Translations under genes and position numbers: made by a program
Shown: one piece after another, positions 1-9,768 of the stretch
How the letters are laid out: the number at the start of each line of letters is the position of its first letter
Position numbering within the stretch: position 1 is the first letter of the stretch
Assembly: GCF_000007345.1 (NCBI RefSeq)
Contig: NC_003552.1
Coordinates: 1,116,001 to 1,180,000, forward strand
Length of the DNA stretch: 64,000 nucleotides
Reading direction: 5' to 3'
DNA from: Methanosarcina acetivorans C2A
GTDB lineage: Archaea; Halobacteriota; Methanosarcinia; Methanosarcinales; Methanosarcinaceae
Notes under the pieces: model-generated
Database searches by the model: none
What the model saw: the letters and a program-made list of their open reading frames with translations, nothing else
What the model was told of the DNA's origin: nothing

Positions 1-606
1 CGAGGCGGCAGCAATTTCTTCCCTGTGCGTAATAACTAGTACTGAAGAGCCGTTTTCTTTGAATGTCCGGATCAGGGAAATGATTTCTTTTAAGGAGACC
101 ACGTCAATTCCGGAATCCGGCTCATCAAGGATTGCAAGTTTCGGTTTCATGGTAATGATGGAGGCAAGCTCTATTCGCTTTCTTTCGCCCCCGCTTAATG
201 CCTCGCCTACTTCTCTGTCAAGGTATTTTTCAGGTTTCAGGTCAACTTTCCTGAGGGCTTCTTTTATCTCTTCTTCCGTAATGCCGCCATTATCTCTTGC
301 CCCGATTGCAAGGTAATCCCTTACCTTCAGCCCTTCAAAGCGGGCGGGTTCCTGCCATGCAAGGGTTATGCCTTTTCTTGCGCGTTCGGTTATTGAAAGT
401 ACTGCAACATCTTCTCCGTCAAAAATGATGTCGCCTTCTTCATGCTCATAACCCTGGAGCCCCATCAGGGTGTAGGCAAGTGTACTTTTCCCTGCGCCAT
501 TTGCGCCGATGATGCTGTGGATTTCACGGTCTCCTACTTCCAGGTTGACTCCACGCAGAATTTTTTTTCCATCACGGCTCAATATCAGGTTTTTTAAGGA
601 TAGAAT
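1..606 (-). CDS. sufC: SufC-type Fe-S assembly ATPase (3' end beyond window)
   Basis: ABC-type ATPase that works with SufB/SufD in cytosolic iron-sulfur cluster assembly. The translation shows Walker A (GANGAGKST), a signature motif LSGGERKR and Walker B (LAILDEPDSGID), the SufC-like 'DEPDSGID' being characteristic. No transmembrane segment. The gene runs off the left edge, so about 200 residues are visible. The start is unusual: an in-frame TAA (609-607) lies directly before the ATT codon at 606-604, and the first residues then read I-L-S-L-K-N-L, which is where family members begin. GAGGTG lies six bases before the ATT. The next usual start, TTG at 582-580, would cut off the first beta-strand. 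It lies 21 bp downstream of cobY, same strand, so it may be cotranscribed. Function is confident, start is not. Confidence 0.85.
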   Translation of the reverse strand, partial: MLSLKNLILSRDGKKILRGVNLEVGDREIHSIIGANGAGKSTLAYTLMGLQGYEHEEGDIIFDGEDVAVLSITERARKGITLAWQEPARFEGLKVRDYLAIGARDNGGITEEEIKEALRKVDLKPEKYLDREVGEALSGGERKRIELASIITMKPKLAILDEPDSGIDVVSLKEIISLIRTFKENGSSVLVITHREEIAAAS

Positions 607-627
607 TTATGACACCTCTAGCAAATT

Positions 628-1239
628 TTAGTTTGAGCACTGCAGCAAATCCTTGCAGCGCTGCAGGTCTTTAACGGTATTTATGTTTATTGCTAGTCTG
701 GGATTATCAAGTATCAGATTAAAGTCTTCCTGTTCGTTTCGGATTTGTGAACTGTCAAGGATATTTATTCCCACAGGCACGATAAGTTTTCCATCCTTGT
801 GAAATACGGTATCCGGTTTGGTTCCTGCTCCCTTGCAGACATTGATCGGGACATAAACGGAGAGTGCCGGCTTTCCTTCTTCCCTGTATTTCTCGATTAC
901 CGAATCAATAAGCTCGGAGTTGATCAGGGGCAGGTCTGACATGATTATCATTACGGGACCCGTCGTTGCCGAAGTCTCCACTGCATGAATCATGTCCCCT
1001 ACATAGTTCCCGCCAAAGGTCCTTATTACCTGGACCTCGCCTTTGTAGCGTTCCTGAATCATGATTTCGGTCTTCGGGGTAACAGGGGAGACCGCTACGA
1101 AAACTTTGTCTATACTTTTTGTTGATCTAAGGGTATCAATCACATAGGTAATGAGTGGCTTTCCGAGCAGTTCTACGCAGGGCTTTTCCCCCATCCCAAG
1201 CCTCTGTCCGAACCCTCCTGCCATTACAATAGCGTCCAT
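628..1239 (-). CDS. cobY: Adenosylcobinamide-phosphate guanylyltransferase CobY
   Basis: 203-residue GTP:adenosylcobinamide-phosphate guanylyltransferase, the archaeal non-orthologous replacement of the bacterial CobU. It activates cobinamide phosphate with GMP before the lower-ligand nucleotide is attached. The N-terminus has the nucleotidyltransferase glycine loop ([15 protein letters not shown], residues 7-21) and a 'MSDLPLI' metal-site region near residue 100, as in MobA-like enzymes. Length matches archaeal CobY. The start codon overlaps the end of cobS by 16 bp, so translation is probably coupled in the order cobS-cobY. Confidence 0.93.
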
Positions 1240-2060
1240 TCCAGACCTCCAGTATTTAATGAAAGTTCGAGGGTAACTGCAATAATTATCAGGGCAGTTA
1301 TCCTTCCAATCTCGTTAGCCGTTCCGATTCCGTCGCCGTTCAGGCCTCCAAAGTGGGCATAACTCCTGTTAAGGAGTACGAGAGCCGAGATGCATGCTGC
1401 CAGGTAGGGAATCAGCCCTATCAGTCCGAAGGGCAGGAAGCATACAAACGCTCCGAAAATAAATCCTATCAGGAAATTTTTCCGGGTTGCTCCGTTTATT
1501 GTCATTTCCCCAAGGCCAGGATATGCCTGATTTTCCGGCCTTGGGAGCGGTTTTCCAAAAGCTGCAATTGTTAACATAGACTGCTTGGCGCTGACTTCCG
1601 CTATAAACATGGATGCGAACATAAGAAGCGGAAGATTGGAACCAAAAACATTAATGCCTTCGTCCTGGATCGATCTTATGGATCCGTAAAAGGCGAGCAG
1701 CACAAGCATGCCGAAAGCAACTCCTCCTGTCCCGAGGGTTGTGTCTTTTAAAGCCTTGATTTTTTTCTCATGGGACCCGTGGGCCATAAAGCCGTCTCCC
1801 ATATCAGTGACCCCGTCAAGGTGGTTAAAGCCTGTAAAGTAATACACGGACCCCATGATAAGAGCTGCCAGGACGGGATCCGGGAAAATCAACTGCCCTA
1901 TGTATGCAATTGCCCCTATGAGAAGCCCGAGTACGGCTCCCACGACAGGGTAGAAGTAGATCTTTTTCATGAGTTCGTCGATCCCTTCCATACTGATTCC
2001 TACAGGAATCGTGGTAAGGAAACCAAAACCCGACTTAAACGCAAGTAAATATGAATTCAT
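1224..2060 (-). CDS. cobS: Adenosylcobinamide-GDP ribazoletransferase (cobalamin-5'-phosphate synthase) CobS
   Basis: 278-residue integral membrane enzyme that joins adenosylcobinamide-GDP with alpha-ribazole (phosphate) to make cobalamin (phosphate). The family motif [17 protein letters not shown] (about residues 79-95) with its acidic metal-binding residues is present, and several hydrophobic helices follow (for example around residues 115-150 and 195-235). It sits between cobZ (17 bp upstream) and cobY (16-bp overlap), as expected for one transcription unit covering nucleotide-loop assembly. Confidence 0.94.
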
Positions 2061-2077
2061 TATTTCCCGCCTGTCTT

Positions 2078-2620
2078 TCAGTCTTTCCCCTCAAACTCTG
2101 CCATACCTCTTGAATACATATTGGAGGAGACCCCTCCGATAAGCCCTCCGATCACGTCGTCCATGAAAGGCCCCAGGTTTGCAAGGATCCCGGGTTTTAT
2201 TTTGTCATACCTGACAAACTCGAATGTCCCTTTAGAGCCGCTGATATAGTTTGCGATGCTGTTGCCGAGCACTTCGTCTGCAATTATGAAACTCAGGTCT
2301 TTTTCATAGGAACTTTTGCTGAGGTTCGGAAGGTTTCCGGCTCTGCCTTCTCTCTCCAGCAGAATTCCGGAATAAATCAGGAGACAGAGGTTCGGATCCG
2401 AAAGAGCGAATTTGAGTTCTCTTTTAAACAGGGCTTCGGCTTTTTCCCTTGTCTCAAGCCCCGGGTGAGGGACGTACATTTCGAGAGCCGTGTCCGCAAG
2501 GTCCTGGACGCTTATGCCTTCTTCAGCCAGGACATCAAGGATATCAACGGTAGCTTTTCCCTCTACTTTTTCAGGTTGCCCTTCTTTCAGGTCCTTTTCC
2601 TCAATATCGGATAACTTCAT
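2078..2620 (-). CDS. cobZ: Alpha-ribazole-5'-phosphate phosphatase CobZ (PgpA-like fold)
   Basis: About 180 residues. It belongs to the family described from Methanosarcina mazei as CobZ, which replaces the bacterial phosphatase CobC in removing the phosphate from alpha-ribazole-5'-phosphate. The C-terminal half ([24 protein letters not shown]) resembles the phosphatidylglycerophosphatase A-type motif. An upstream in-frame GTG exists at 2629, but the ATG at 2620 has GGAG eight bases before it and was preferred. Position directly ahead of cobS in the same operon supports the role. Identification rests on remembered similarity and context. Confidence 0.85.
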
Positions 2621-2908
2621 ACTGATCACTCCGGGGTTATTAAAATGTATATGGTTGGCTTTCTTAAATTATTTTGGCGGTTCATCTTTAAATGGTTAAG
2701 CTTAAATGACAAACAGGGTTTAAGCTTTTATGCCGATCAACCCGATGGGTTTTACTGCTTCCGGCATCACTTGCCGGACATATTCGGCCGTTCAGAATCC
2801 GGACTTCCACATATCCTAATTGATCGAAATTCCGTAAATTAGTGTGTCCTCATATGAGGGTAAATCAGATCACAAAGGTACATCAGGTCACAGGTAAATT
2901 CCCGTGAT

Positions 2909-3868
2909 CTAGATCACTGCCACAAAAGCAACAAGTGAAAACCCTGAGGCAATTGCTATTAATTGGGATACCCTTTTTATATCTTTTACTTCGGTTTGCG
3001 GGTAAGAGGCTCCCAGCACATAGGTGTCAGGTTTTTCTAGTTTGACTCCAAGAGCTCCTGCAGTAGCAGCCATAGGATAGCCTGAATTGGGGGACGGGGT
3101 CTTCATCCCGTCTGCGAGAGCAGTTTTTACGCTGTCGAAGGGATTGATTTTTCTCCCTTTTCTGGGGAATAAGGATACTGTAATGGCTGCAGCAAGGATA
3201 AAGATAACTGAAATCCGCGCAGGGATCCAGTTCAATACATCATCGGACTTTGCTGAAAAGTATCCGAGTTCCCTGTAAGGCTCGGTTTTATACCCTACCA
3301 TTGAGTCAAGGGTACTTATGGCTTTAAAGGCGTAGGCAGCCACAAGCCCGAATTCTCCGAAAAGGGCGTAGTAGAAAATCGGACTCAATATGCCGTCCAC
3401 ATAGTTTTCCGATACAGACTCCACAACTGCCGAAGACATCTGGTTTTTTGTCAGTTTGGAGGTGTTCCGGCTTACATAGATCGGAAGAAGTTCCCTGACT
3501 TTCTCCAGCTGGTTTTCTTCAAGATGTTTATAGATCTCTCTTGCAGGGCTCAGCAGACAGTTGATTGCAAAGGTGGCTTTCAGGAAGTAAGCTTCTATCA
3601 GGAGAGCTAAAAAACCAGGGATTCCCGGAAGGGCTGTAATATAGAGGATGGAATAACCCAGAAAAGACGCAAAGAAAACGCAGCAAAGAGCCATTGCAGT
3701 GCCGTAAAGTTTCCTGTGGGTTTTCGGGGCTGCATTTTTCAAAATATTGATTAATTTTCCTATCCAGACAACGGGATGAACAGCAGCGGGGGGTTCTCCG
3801 AAAATGATGTCTATGCCTGCGGCAAGCAGGAGTACCAGCGCAAGGTGCCCGCTGTCCGGGATGATCAT
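2909..3868 (-). CDS. cbiB: Adenosylcobinamide-phosphate synthase CbiB
   Basis: 319-residue polytopic membrane protein that attaches aminopropanol phosphate (made by CobD) to adenosylcobyric acid. The N-terminus has the family block with GEPP and HPVVWIGKLI near residues 24-40, and the middle carries the conserved EPYRELGYFSAKSDDVLNWIPAR stretch (written here by its ends: EPYRELG...NWIPAR). The start ATG overlaps the TGA stop of cobD by four bases (ATGA), a strong sign of translational coupling to the gene that makes its substrate. A ~290-bp gap separates it from cobZ; nothing distinctive was seen there. Confidence 0.94.
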   Translation of the reverse strand: MIIPDSGHLALVLLLAAGIDIIFGEPPAAVHPVVWIGKLINILKNAAPKTHRKLYGTAMALCCVFFASFLGYSILYITALPGIPGFLALLIEAYFLKATFAINCLLSPAREIYKHLEENQLEKVRELLPIYVSRNTSKLTKNQMSSAVVESVSENYVDGILSPIFYYALFGEFGLVAAYAFKAISTLDSMVGYKTEPYRELGYFSAKSDDVLNWIPARISVIFILAAAITVSLFPRKGRKINPFDSVKTALADGMKTPSPNSGYPMAATAGALGVKLEKPDTYVLGASYPQTEVKDIKRVSQLIAIASGFSLVAFVAVI

Positions 3869-5355
3869 AAGATAGGCTCCATCACTTTTTTCCAGGCTAC
3901 TTTTACAAGTTCGTCCGTGTCTCCTTCCTGCATAAGGCAGTCAAGAATCTTCTGGGCAATTTCCTTTTTATGGACAAGGTGACAGTCAACACAGCTCCAC
4001 ACTTTGCCGCCTCTTGAGCTCTGGATCCATTTTCCCCCGGTTTTCTCGTTTCCACAGGGATAAAACGGGCAGAAGCAGAAGGTGCAGTTCTGGCCTTCAA
4101 AATGGCAGGGGTAATATTCGCAGGTCTTCCTGCCTCCTATACCTTCTTCACTGGCCTTTTCTATCACGTGCTTCAGTTCGTTCTTTGCCTGTTCCCTGCC
4201 CCATTCGGTGATAACTTCCCCGAGTGCAGCAATGAGCCGGTCATTTTCTTTTTCGGTCCTGACAGCAACCCTTATGTACTTTTTACCAAGGCCGTGGAAA
4301 GAGACGCAGTCCCGGATAAGGACACCCTTGGCTGCAAGCCTTTCAGCCAGCTCACTTGAGTTAAGCATGAACTTACTTATATCGACAAAGATGAAGTTAA
4401 CATTCACTTCCCCGGCTTCAAGGCCCCTTATCCTGTCAATTTTGGCTTTGAGTGTTTCGCCTTCTTTCTGGATCATTTCCCTGGCTTTTTTCAGGTATGG
4501 GCTGTCAATCCCGCCTTCGATATTCAAAAATGCTACTCCGGTAGCATTTGCGATAGCTCCGAGGTTCCAGGACAGCCTTGCTGTATTCAGGATTTCAGCC
4601 ATAGCAGGAGATGCTATCCCGAAGCCCATCCTTATGCCGGGAATTGCAAAGGCCTTTGTAAGGGAGCGCATGACAAAAACGTAGTCATTGTCTGCAGGAA
4701 GGTCTGCAACGCTCTGTGATGGGTCTGCAAGCTCGATGAAAGCTTCGTCAACATAAAGAAGAGTTTTATGTTCTCTGCAGCGTTCGGCAAGGACTTTAAG
4801 CTCTTCTCTACTGCGGAGTTTTCCTGTGGGGTTGTTCGGGTTACAGATAAAAAGGATCTTTGCTTCTTCCAGCAGCTCATCAGAAAGTGTATTTACCTCT
4901 TCCTGCGCAGGGTATACCGGTTCTGCTCCCGCGATCCGGCACTGCATTTCATATTCTCCGAAAGTGGGCCAGGGTAAAAGGATCTTATCTCCTTTTTCGA
5001 CCACAGATTCGACTACAAGCCTAATTATTTCCGTTGAACCGTTGCCGGGAATAATATTCTGCGGTTTTACTCCCAGACATACAAACCTGGCCGCAGCTTC
5101 CCTGAACTCCAGATACCTGTTGTCAGGGTATTCCAGGAGTTTCGCACGAATCTCACTAATTATTTTGTCAAAGTTTATCCCGCTTTTCGGATAGTCAAAG
5201 GGACTACCAAGAGGGTTAAAGTTTGCACTGAAGTCGAGGATTTCGTTTTCGGGGATCCCGTACATCTCCGAAGTTGCCTGAATTAGCCCTCCATGTAAGC
5301 AGGGCTTCAGGGCCAGTAGATGCTCCCTTAAAGGTACACTTCTTTGCTCTGACAC
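3865..5355 (-). CDS. cobD: CobD: L-threonine-phosphate decarboxylase with C-terminal cysteine-rich domain
   Basis: 496 residues, longer than bacterial CobD (~360). Residues 20-385 form a PLP-dependent class I/II aminotransferase-fold decarboxylase: substrate/PLP motifs NPNNPTGKL, YVDEAFIEL and the probable PLP lysine in RSLTKAFAIPGIRMGFG. It makes (R)-1-amino-2-propanol phosphate for CbiB. Residues ~400-496 form a Cys/His-rich extension (CEYYPCHFEGQNCTFCFCPFYPC then CVDCH), a likely metal-binding module. The M. mazei enzyme with this extension has been reported to have metallocentres and threonine-kinase activity; that this copy behaves the same is inference. The annotated GTG start lacks a clear ribosome-binding site, so the exact N-terminus is uncertain. 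Confidence 0.92.
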   Translation of the reverse strand: MSEQRSVPLREHLLALKPCLHGGLIQATSEMYGIPENEILDFSANFNPLGSPFDYPKSGINFDKIISEIRAKLLEYPDNRYLEFREAAARFVCLGVKPQNIIPGNGSTEIIRLVVESVVEKGDKILLPWPTFGEYEMQCRIAGAEPVYPAQEEVNTLSDELLEEAKILFICNPNNPTGKLRSREELKVLAERCREHKTLLYVDEAFIELADPSQSVADLPADNDYVFVMRSLTKAFAIPGIRMGFGIASPAMAEILNTARLSWNLGAIANATGVAFLNIEGGIDSPYLKKAREMIQKEGETLKAKIDRIRGLEAGEVNVNFIFVDISKFMLNSSELAERLAAKGVLIRDCVSFHGLGKKYIRVAVRTEKENDRLIAALGEVITEWGREQAKNELKHVIEKASEEGIGGRKTCEYYPCHFEGQNCTFCFCPFYPCGNEKTGGKWIQSSRGGKVWSCVDCHLVHKKEIAQKILDCLMQEGDTDELVKVAWKKVMEPIL

Positions 5356-5826
5356 GTTGATCGCAAATATTTAGCGTGAATCCTGTATATTAAGTTGTTT
5401 ATTATATTAGCCGGTCCAAACTTGCCTTTATTTGCTTTGTGGTTATTTGATTGCGAAAACTCTGCCTTCTGGAATCCATTCTACTTTATTTTACTCAATA
5501 AATATATTTCTTATGATTTCCTGCCTTTCAGAATATGGTTTTTTTATCTGTCAATCTGTGTTTGTATTTTTCATTTGTGGAAGGCAAATAACGAAAAAGT
5601 AAAATAGCTTGTTTTTAACTAATCCATCCAGATAGCTGAAGAGAAGCGGAATAAATCTCTTACAACTACAGGAATACGGGCTATTTGCGAGAATTTATAT
5701 TATGTTTGTGGAATGTATAGAATGATTTTTCCTAAGATATGGCTGCGTATTCAGCAGAGTATGTCTTCAGCATATTTCCTTAATTTCAATATTTCTCTAA
5801 ATTCGATCTATCAGGTGCATTAAAAA
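5356..5826. other. Intergenic region between divergent cobD and hisS
   Basis: AT-rich 471-bp spacer holding the promoters of the corrinoid operon (minus) and hisS (plus). I found no B12-riboswitch-like structure and no convincing small gene. Runs such as TATATTAAG near 5388-5396 and TTTATATTATG near 5694-5704 could be TATA elements, but neither is certain. Confidence 0.5.
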
Positions 5827-7068
5827 ATGACAGTTAACAGGCCAAGAGGGACCCGGGACTTTTTACCCGCAGATACTGCCCGGAGAAGGTACGTGGAAAG
5901 CGTTATGCGAAATGTTGTCCGCAACTGGGGATACAGTGAAATCATTACGCCTACATTTGAACATCTGGACCTTTTTACCCTTAAGTCCGGGGAAGGCATA
6001 GTGGGGGAACTCTACAACTTCACGGACAAAGGAGGCAGGGATATGACCCTCAGGCCGGAACTTACGGCTCCTGTCATGCGGCTGTATGTAAACGAACTTC
6101 AGCCTTTTCCCAAGCCGTTGAAGTTATTCTACTTTGAAAATTGTTTCCGCTACGAGCGCCCCCAGAAAGGACGTTTCAGAGAATTCTGGCAGTTCGGAGT
6201 CGAACTCATCGGAAGCGGAAAATCCGACTCTGACGCCGAGGTTATTGCCCTTGCCGATGCCCTGTTAAAAGCTGTGGGCATTCAGGGTGACATGAAGCTC
6301 GGAAACCTTGCAGTGATCCGTACGCTTTTAAAAGGGCTTGAACCCGAGATCGTAAGTAAAGTAATGAGGCTTGTGGACAAGAAAGAGTATGCAGGTCTTG
6401 AATCCCTGCTTGAGGAAATCGGGGCAGAAGAACAGTTGAAGTCCGACCTCTTCCACCTGATACACCTTGAAGGCAAGTATATTCTCCCGAAGGTAAAAGA
6501 AATAGTCGGGAATATCCCCGAACTTGTAGGCTTTGAAAAGACTCTTAAACTTCTTGATGCGTACGGAGTCGATTACTCACTTGATTTCGGGATTGCCCGC
6601 GGGCTTGACTACTACACGGGTATGGTCTTTGAGGTTTATGCCGAGGGCCTGGGAGCTCAGAAGCAGGTCTGCGGGGGTGGCTCTTACCAGCTTATCCAGC
6701 TTTTCGGAGGTGGAGACGTGCCTTCCACGGGCTTCGGAATAGGTTTTGACAGGATTATGGAGATCTGCCCTCTCGTGCCGCCTGCATCCAAAAACCTTGT
6801 GCTGGTCTCAAAGCCCGCAACTCACATCGAAGCCGTAAAGGTTGCAAGCGAATTAAGAAATTACCTGCCTGTCCAGATAGACTTAATGGAGCGCAACTTT
6901 AAAGCCCAGTTCTCCTATGCAAACACCATTAACGCTGATTATGTGGTTATAGTCGGAGAAAAAGAACTCGAGGCAGGAAAACTGACTCTCAGGGATATGG
7001 TATCCGGAGAACAGGAACTTCTAACGCTGGAAGAGATTATTGAAAAAATTACAGGACAGCAGGATTGA
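5827..7068 (+). CDS. hisS: Histidyl-tRNA synthetase
   Basis: 413-residue class II aminoacyl-tRNA synthetase charging tRNA-His. Motif 1 region begins at RGTRDFLP (residues 6-13); motif 2 is visible as [20 protein letters not shown]; the histidine signature [13 protein letters not shown] and motif 3 ([11 protein letters not shown]) follow, and a C-terminal anticodon-binding domain covers about residues 325-413. Length is normal for the family. CAGGTG nine bases before the ATG is a plausible ribosome-binding site. The gene stands alone; an IS element begins 24 bp after its stop. Confidence 0.97.
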   Translation: MTVNRPRGTRDFLPADTARRRYVESVMRNVVRNWGYSEIITPTFEHLDLFTLKSGEGIVGELYNFTDKGGRDMTLRPELTAPVMRLYVNELQPFPKPLKLFYFENCFRYERPQKGRFREFWQFGVELIGSGKSDSDAEVIALADALLKAVGIQGDMKLGNLAVIRTLLKGLEPEIVSKVMRLVDKKEYAGLESLLEEIGAEEQLKSDLFHLIHLEGKYILPKVKEIVGNIPELVGFEKTLKLLDAYGVDYSLDFGIARGLDYYTGMVFEVYAEGLGAQKQVCGGGSYQLIQLFGGGDVPSTGFGIGFDRIMEICPLVPPASKNLVLVSKPATHIEAVKVASELRNYLPVQIDLMERNFKAQFSYANTINADYVVIVGEKELEAGKLTLRDMVSGEQELLTLEEIIEKITGQQD

Positions 7069-7092
7069 AAGTTTTCCTTTTATTCTGTTTTG

Positions 7093-8760
7093 CAGGCTGT
7101 CTCATAACCATTTTAAATTGTACAATTGGGTAATACCCATTTCAATTTTTATTTCATTTCAACAATGAGAGATAATTTTCATGGATCAACATAGAGTATT
7201 TGTTATTCTCGCTCGAATTCCCCCTTTATTCCATCCTTTACTTCCTCCTCCAACTATCATTTTCAGCATACTTTTCAGGTTTTTCCCTTCTCTTTTTATA
7301 AAGTCTGCTATTTTCTTTATATTATGTACAGTACACATCATAACAAATTCAATTCCTGTCTTCCTTTTTCCTCTCAATAGGAATTCTCTGAACCCTCTAT
7401 CCTGTTTCATCTGACCAAACACAGGTTCTACGGTAGACATTCTTTTCTGATACTTTTCTGTCCCCTTCTCTGTGTTCAGTTTATCCCTCATATCCTCCAT
7501 CAAATGTTCCCTAGGATCTCTTGTTATTGTCCTTTTTCCGCTCTTAGTACATGCATTTTTCAGCACACACTGAGAACAATAGCTACATACATAATACCTT
7601 AAATCAGGTTCACCTTTCCTCTTTTGTATTCTTGTAAAGGGGATTTCAAATGCAGCAGGACAATAATAGCAGTCTTTTTGTTCATCGTATGTAAAAAGAG
7701 ACTTCCTGAACCTCCTGGTTTTTCCTTCTTTTTCAGCTTTATAGAAATTGTCAGGAATATAAGCATCAATTCCTTCTTCCTGTAAAAATTCCAGATTCTC
7801 ATATGAGAAATAACCTGCATCTGCAAGTACTATTGTTGGTTTATATCCCAGTGTGTTTTTTACATTCTGTATCATTGGTTCTATTTGATGAAGGTCGTTT
7901 TCTTCGTTGACAACGTCTGCTGCAACGATTATTTGCTCTTTTTCATCAACAGCAACCTGACAATTGTAGGAAGGTTTCTTGCTTCCATCTTTATGCTTCA
8001 TAATTCGAGCATCGTTATCTGTGATGTTTATTTTTTTCAGCTTTTCTTCATCAAGCTTCTTCTTAGCAGCTTTTATTTTTTCCAGTCTTTTCTTCTTGTC
8101 AACAAGCTCTTCTGGAATCTGATATGGTGTTGAATCACCATAAATTTCATCTTCATGTTTATCTGTCTCAATACTCTCTTTAAGTATCTTATCTATTTCT
8201 TTTTCGAGAGCATCCGAACTCTTGCTCTGTCTTGATGAAGCATTTGCCTTAACCTTTGTTCCGTCAATTGAGATACTGGAACCAATCATATCCATTTCTT
8301 TACAAAATGTGACAACCTGGGAAAAGATTTCTTTTATAGGGCCAAGATGAGTTGAACGGAATCGACAAATCGTATGAAAATCAGGTTTTTGCATGGCTGC
8401 CAGATACATAAATGCAGTATCAGTTTGAGTCATTTGTTGCAGTTTACGTGAACTTCTAATGCCTATAAGGTAACCATAAAGTAATATTTTTAAAAGAGGT
8501 CTTGGATGATAGGCTGGGCAGCCTTCCTTAGAGTAAGTGGATTCAATAGCAGTGATATCAACGACATCTACGATGTCGTTTAGTACTCTGGCGATATGGT
8601 TTTCAGGAACAAAATCTTCCAGGTCTAACGGAAGTAAAAACTGCTGCTTTTGATCGTACTTTCGAAACATGGGAAACACTGGAATTTGTTTTGTAAAAAA
8701 GATAAAGATTACGGGTTTCTGACCCAAATGTATGATAGAGTATAGTTTTGAGACAACCTG
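7093..8760 (-). mobile_element. IS1182-family-like insertion sequence (1668 bp)
   Basis: Ends are inverted repeats: CAGGCTGTCTCATAAC at the left and, read from the right end inwards, CAGGTTGTCTCAAAAC. The element is flanked by the 4-bp direct repeat TTTG (7089-7092 and 8761-8764), interpreted as target duplication. It carries one transposase gene on the minus strand. It lies in the hisS/pilin-cluster spacer and breaks no recognisable gene. Confidence 0.85.
7186..8670 (-). CDS. IS1182-type DDE transposase
   Basis: 494 residues from the ATG at 8670 (M-F-R-K-Y-D-Q). The frame is open for another 19 residues upstream, but family members begin at MFRKYDQ. N-terminal helix-turn-helix-like part (residues ~10-100: RPLLKILLYGYLIGIRSSRKL) and a DDE catalytic core with DGTKVKA, VLADAGYFSYENL and TVEPVFGQMKQDRGFREFL, giving Asp, Asp and Glu in expected order. 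A Cys cluster (CYYCPA, CSYCSQC) lies between. The frame is intact, so the element may be active. Confidence 0.9.
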   Translation of the reverse strand: MFRKYDQKQQFLLPLDLEDFVPENHIARVLNDIVDVVDITAIESTYSKEGCPAYHPRPLLKILLYGYLIGIRSSRKLQQMTQTDTAFMYLAAMQKPDFHTICRFRSTHLGPIKEIFSQVVTFCKEMDMIGSSISIDGTKVKANASSRQSKSSDALEKEIDKILKESIETDKHEDEIYGDSTPYQIPEELVDKKKRLEKIKAAKKKLDEEKLKKINITDNDARIMKHKDGSKKPSYNCQVAVDEKEQIIVAADVVNEENDLHQIEPMIQNVKNTLGYKPTIVLADAGYFSYENLEFLQEEGIDAYIPDNFYKAEKEGKTRRFRKSLFTYDEQKDCYYCPAAFEIPFTRIQKRKGEPDLRYYVCSYCSQCVLKNACTKSGKRTITRDPREHLMEDMRDKLNTEKGTEKYQKRMSTVEPVFGQMKQDRGFREFLLRGKRKTGIEFVMMCTVHNIKKIADFIKREGKNLKSMLKMIVGGGSKGWNKGGIRARITNTLC

Positions 8761-8764
8761 TTTG

Positions 8765-9252
8765 GCTTTTTTTTTATTTTTTCCTTTCTTTTCATTTGCA
8801 ATCTAGTAGCTCCTGGTTACGTTGATCTATTGCGGAATTCCAGAGATTATTTTTCGTTTTTCTCTTCCTGCGCCACGTGGGGGATGGAACCGCCTGTCAG
8901 CCAGATGATGCTTTTCTTAACTCTGGAAGCCGTTTTTCGATTCCCTCAAACATAATTGCTTCTGCTAGCTTGCCTATCTACTCTTCAAAAAAGAAGTGGA
9001 TACCTATTTTTAGCACGTATTCCGCTCTCCTGGTTGAACTGGAAAGGAACGACATAATAACGTGAAACGTGTTATGCTATTTTTATAGTAAGATTTATAT
9101 CAGTCTTATTATACTAAATGATGACTACTGTGTATATTTATTGTCTTATGCTCTCATTTAATCCCGAGACAATCTTTTTATAGTCTGACTGCCTAAAGTT
9201 TATTGCACCGAGTTTCCAAAGTTTTCCGAAATCCGGATCGGGGGGTAGAGTT
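8765..9252. other. Intergenic region upstream of pilin-like cluster
   Basis: About 490 bp between the IS and the pilin-like genes. A 62-codon open frame at 8877-9065 has no recognisable features and was not called. TATA-like AT runs occur around 9076-9115 and 9177-9183 and are candidates for the promoter of the downstream cluster. GGGGGGT at 9240-9246 is the likely ribosome-binding site for the first gene. Confidence 0.4.
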
Positions 9253-9768
9253 ACGGCTGGGAAAGCACAGGTTTTAGCCTGTCAAATTGTAACTGATGAG
9301 TCTGCAGTATGCGGGCTTCCTTTCAGGCTTACAGTTACGGGAGTTGTCTTTGCCGTACTTCTGCTCCTTTCTGCAATCCATGTTTCTGGTTTTCTGGAGC
9401 AGGCAAGGGAACAGGAAGCCCTGGATGAAGTTTCAAAACTAACAGCGGCTGCCGAACAGCTTTCCATGCGTGGAGAAGGGAGTGCAATTGCCTTTGAAAT
9501 AAGGATACCCCAAAGGGTGTCTGTGGACTTTGGAGCTCTGCCCGGTTTGGAGAGACACTGGCCCGAGGATGCAGATAATTACTGTATAACTATAGGAGGG
9601 AAGTCAACCTTCTATCCTGCGGCTGCTTCCTTTTCGAATCCGGAGTGTGATGGACCATTTTCACTTGGTCCGGGCAGGCATATGTTGGTCCTTTCAACAA
9701 AGCTCGAACCCGAATCCGGTAGGCTTTTCGTCCTGATATCTGAAACAGGGGATGATAGAAAAACATGA
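9253..9768 (+). CDS. Pilin-like exported protein 1 (start codon non-canonical)
   Basis: About 171 residues if translation begins at ACG 9253-9255, six bases after GGGGGGT. The frame has no ATG, GTG or TTG before 9466, which would remove the only membrane segment. The peptide DESAVCGLPFRLTVTGVVFAVLLLLSAIHVSGFL-type N-terminus (residues ~16-45) is an acidic head followed by a 20-residue hydrophobic helix, as in archaeal type IV pilin-like proteins; a heptad-like stretch and a beta-rich domain follow. First of four co-oriented genes with similar architecture; its stop overlaps the next start (ATGA at 9765). The IS just upstream may have displaced original neighbours. Function beyond 'pilin-like' is unknown. 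Confidence 0.55.
   Translation, partial: TAGKAQVLACQIVTDESAVCGLPFRLTVTGVVFAVLLLLSAIHVSGFLEQAREQEALDEVSKLTAAAEQLSMRGEGSAIAFEIRIPQRVSVDFGALPGLERHWPEDADNYCITIGGKSTFYPAAASFSNPECDGPFSLGPGRHMLVLSTKLEPESGRLFVLISETGDDRKT

Noticed and set aside
5356-5826. Cobalamin riboswitch ahead of the corrinoid genes
   Set aside because: No B12-box-like sequence or expected multi-stem fold was seen.
8877-9065. 62-codon frame after the IS1182 element
   Set aside because: No ribosome-binding site, domain or membrane pattern.
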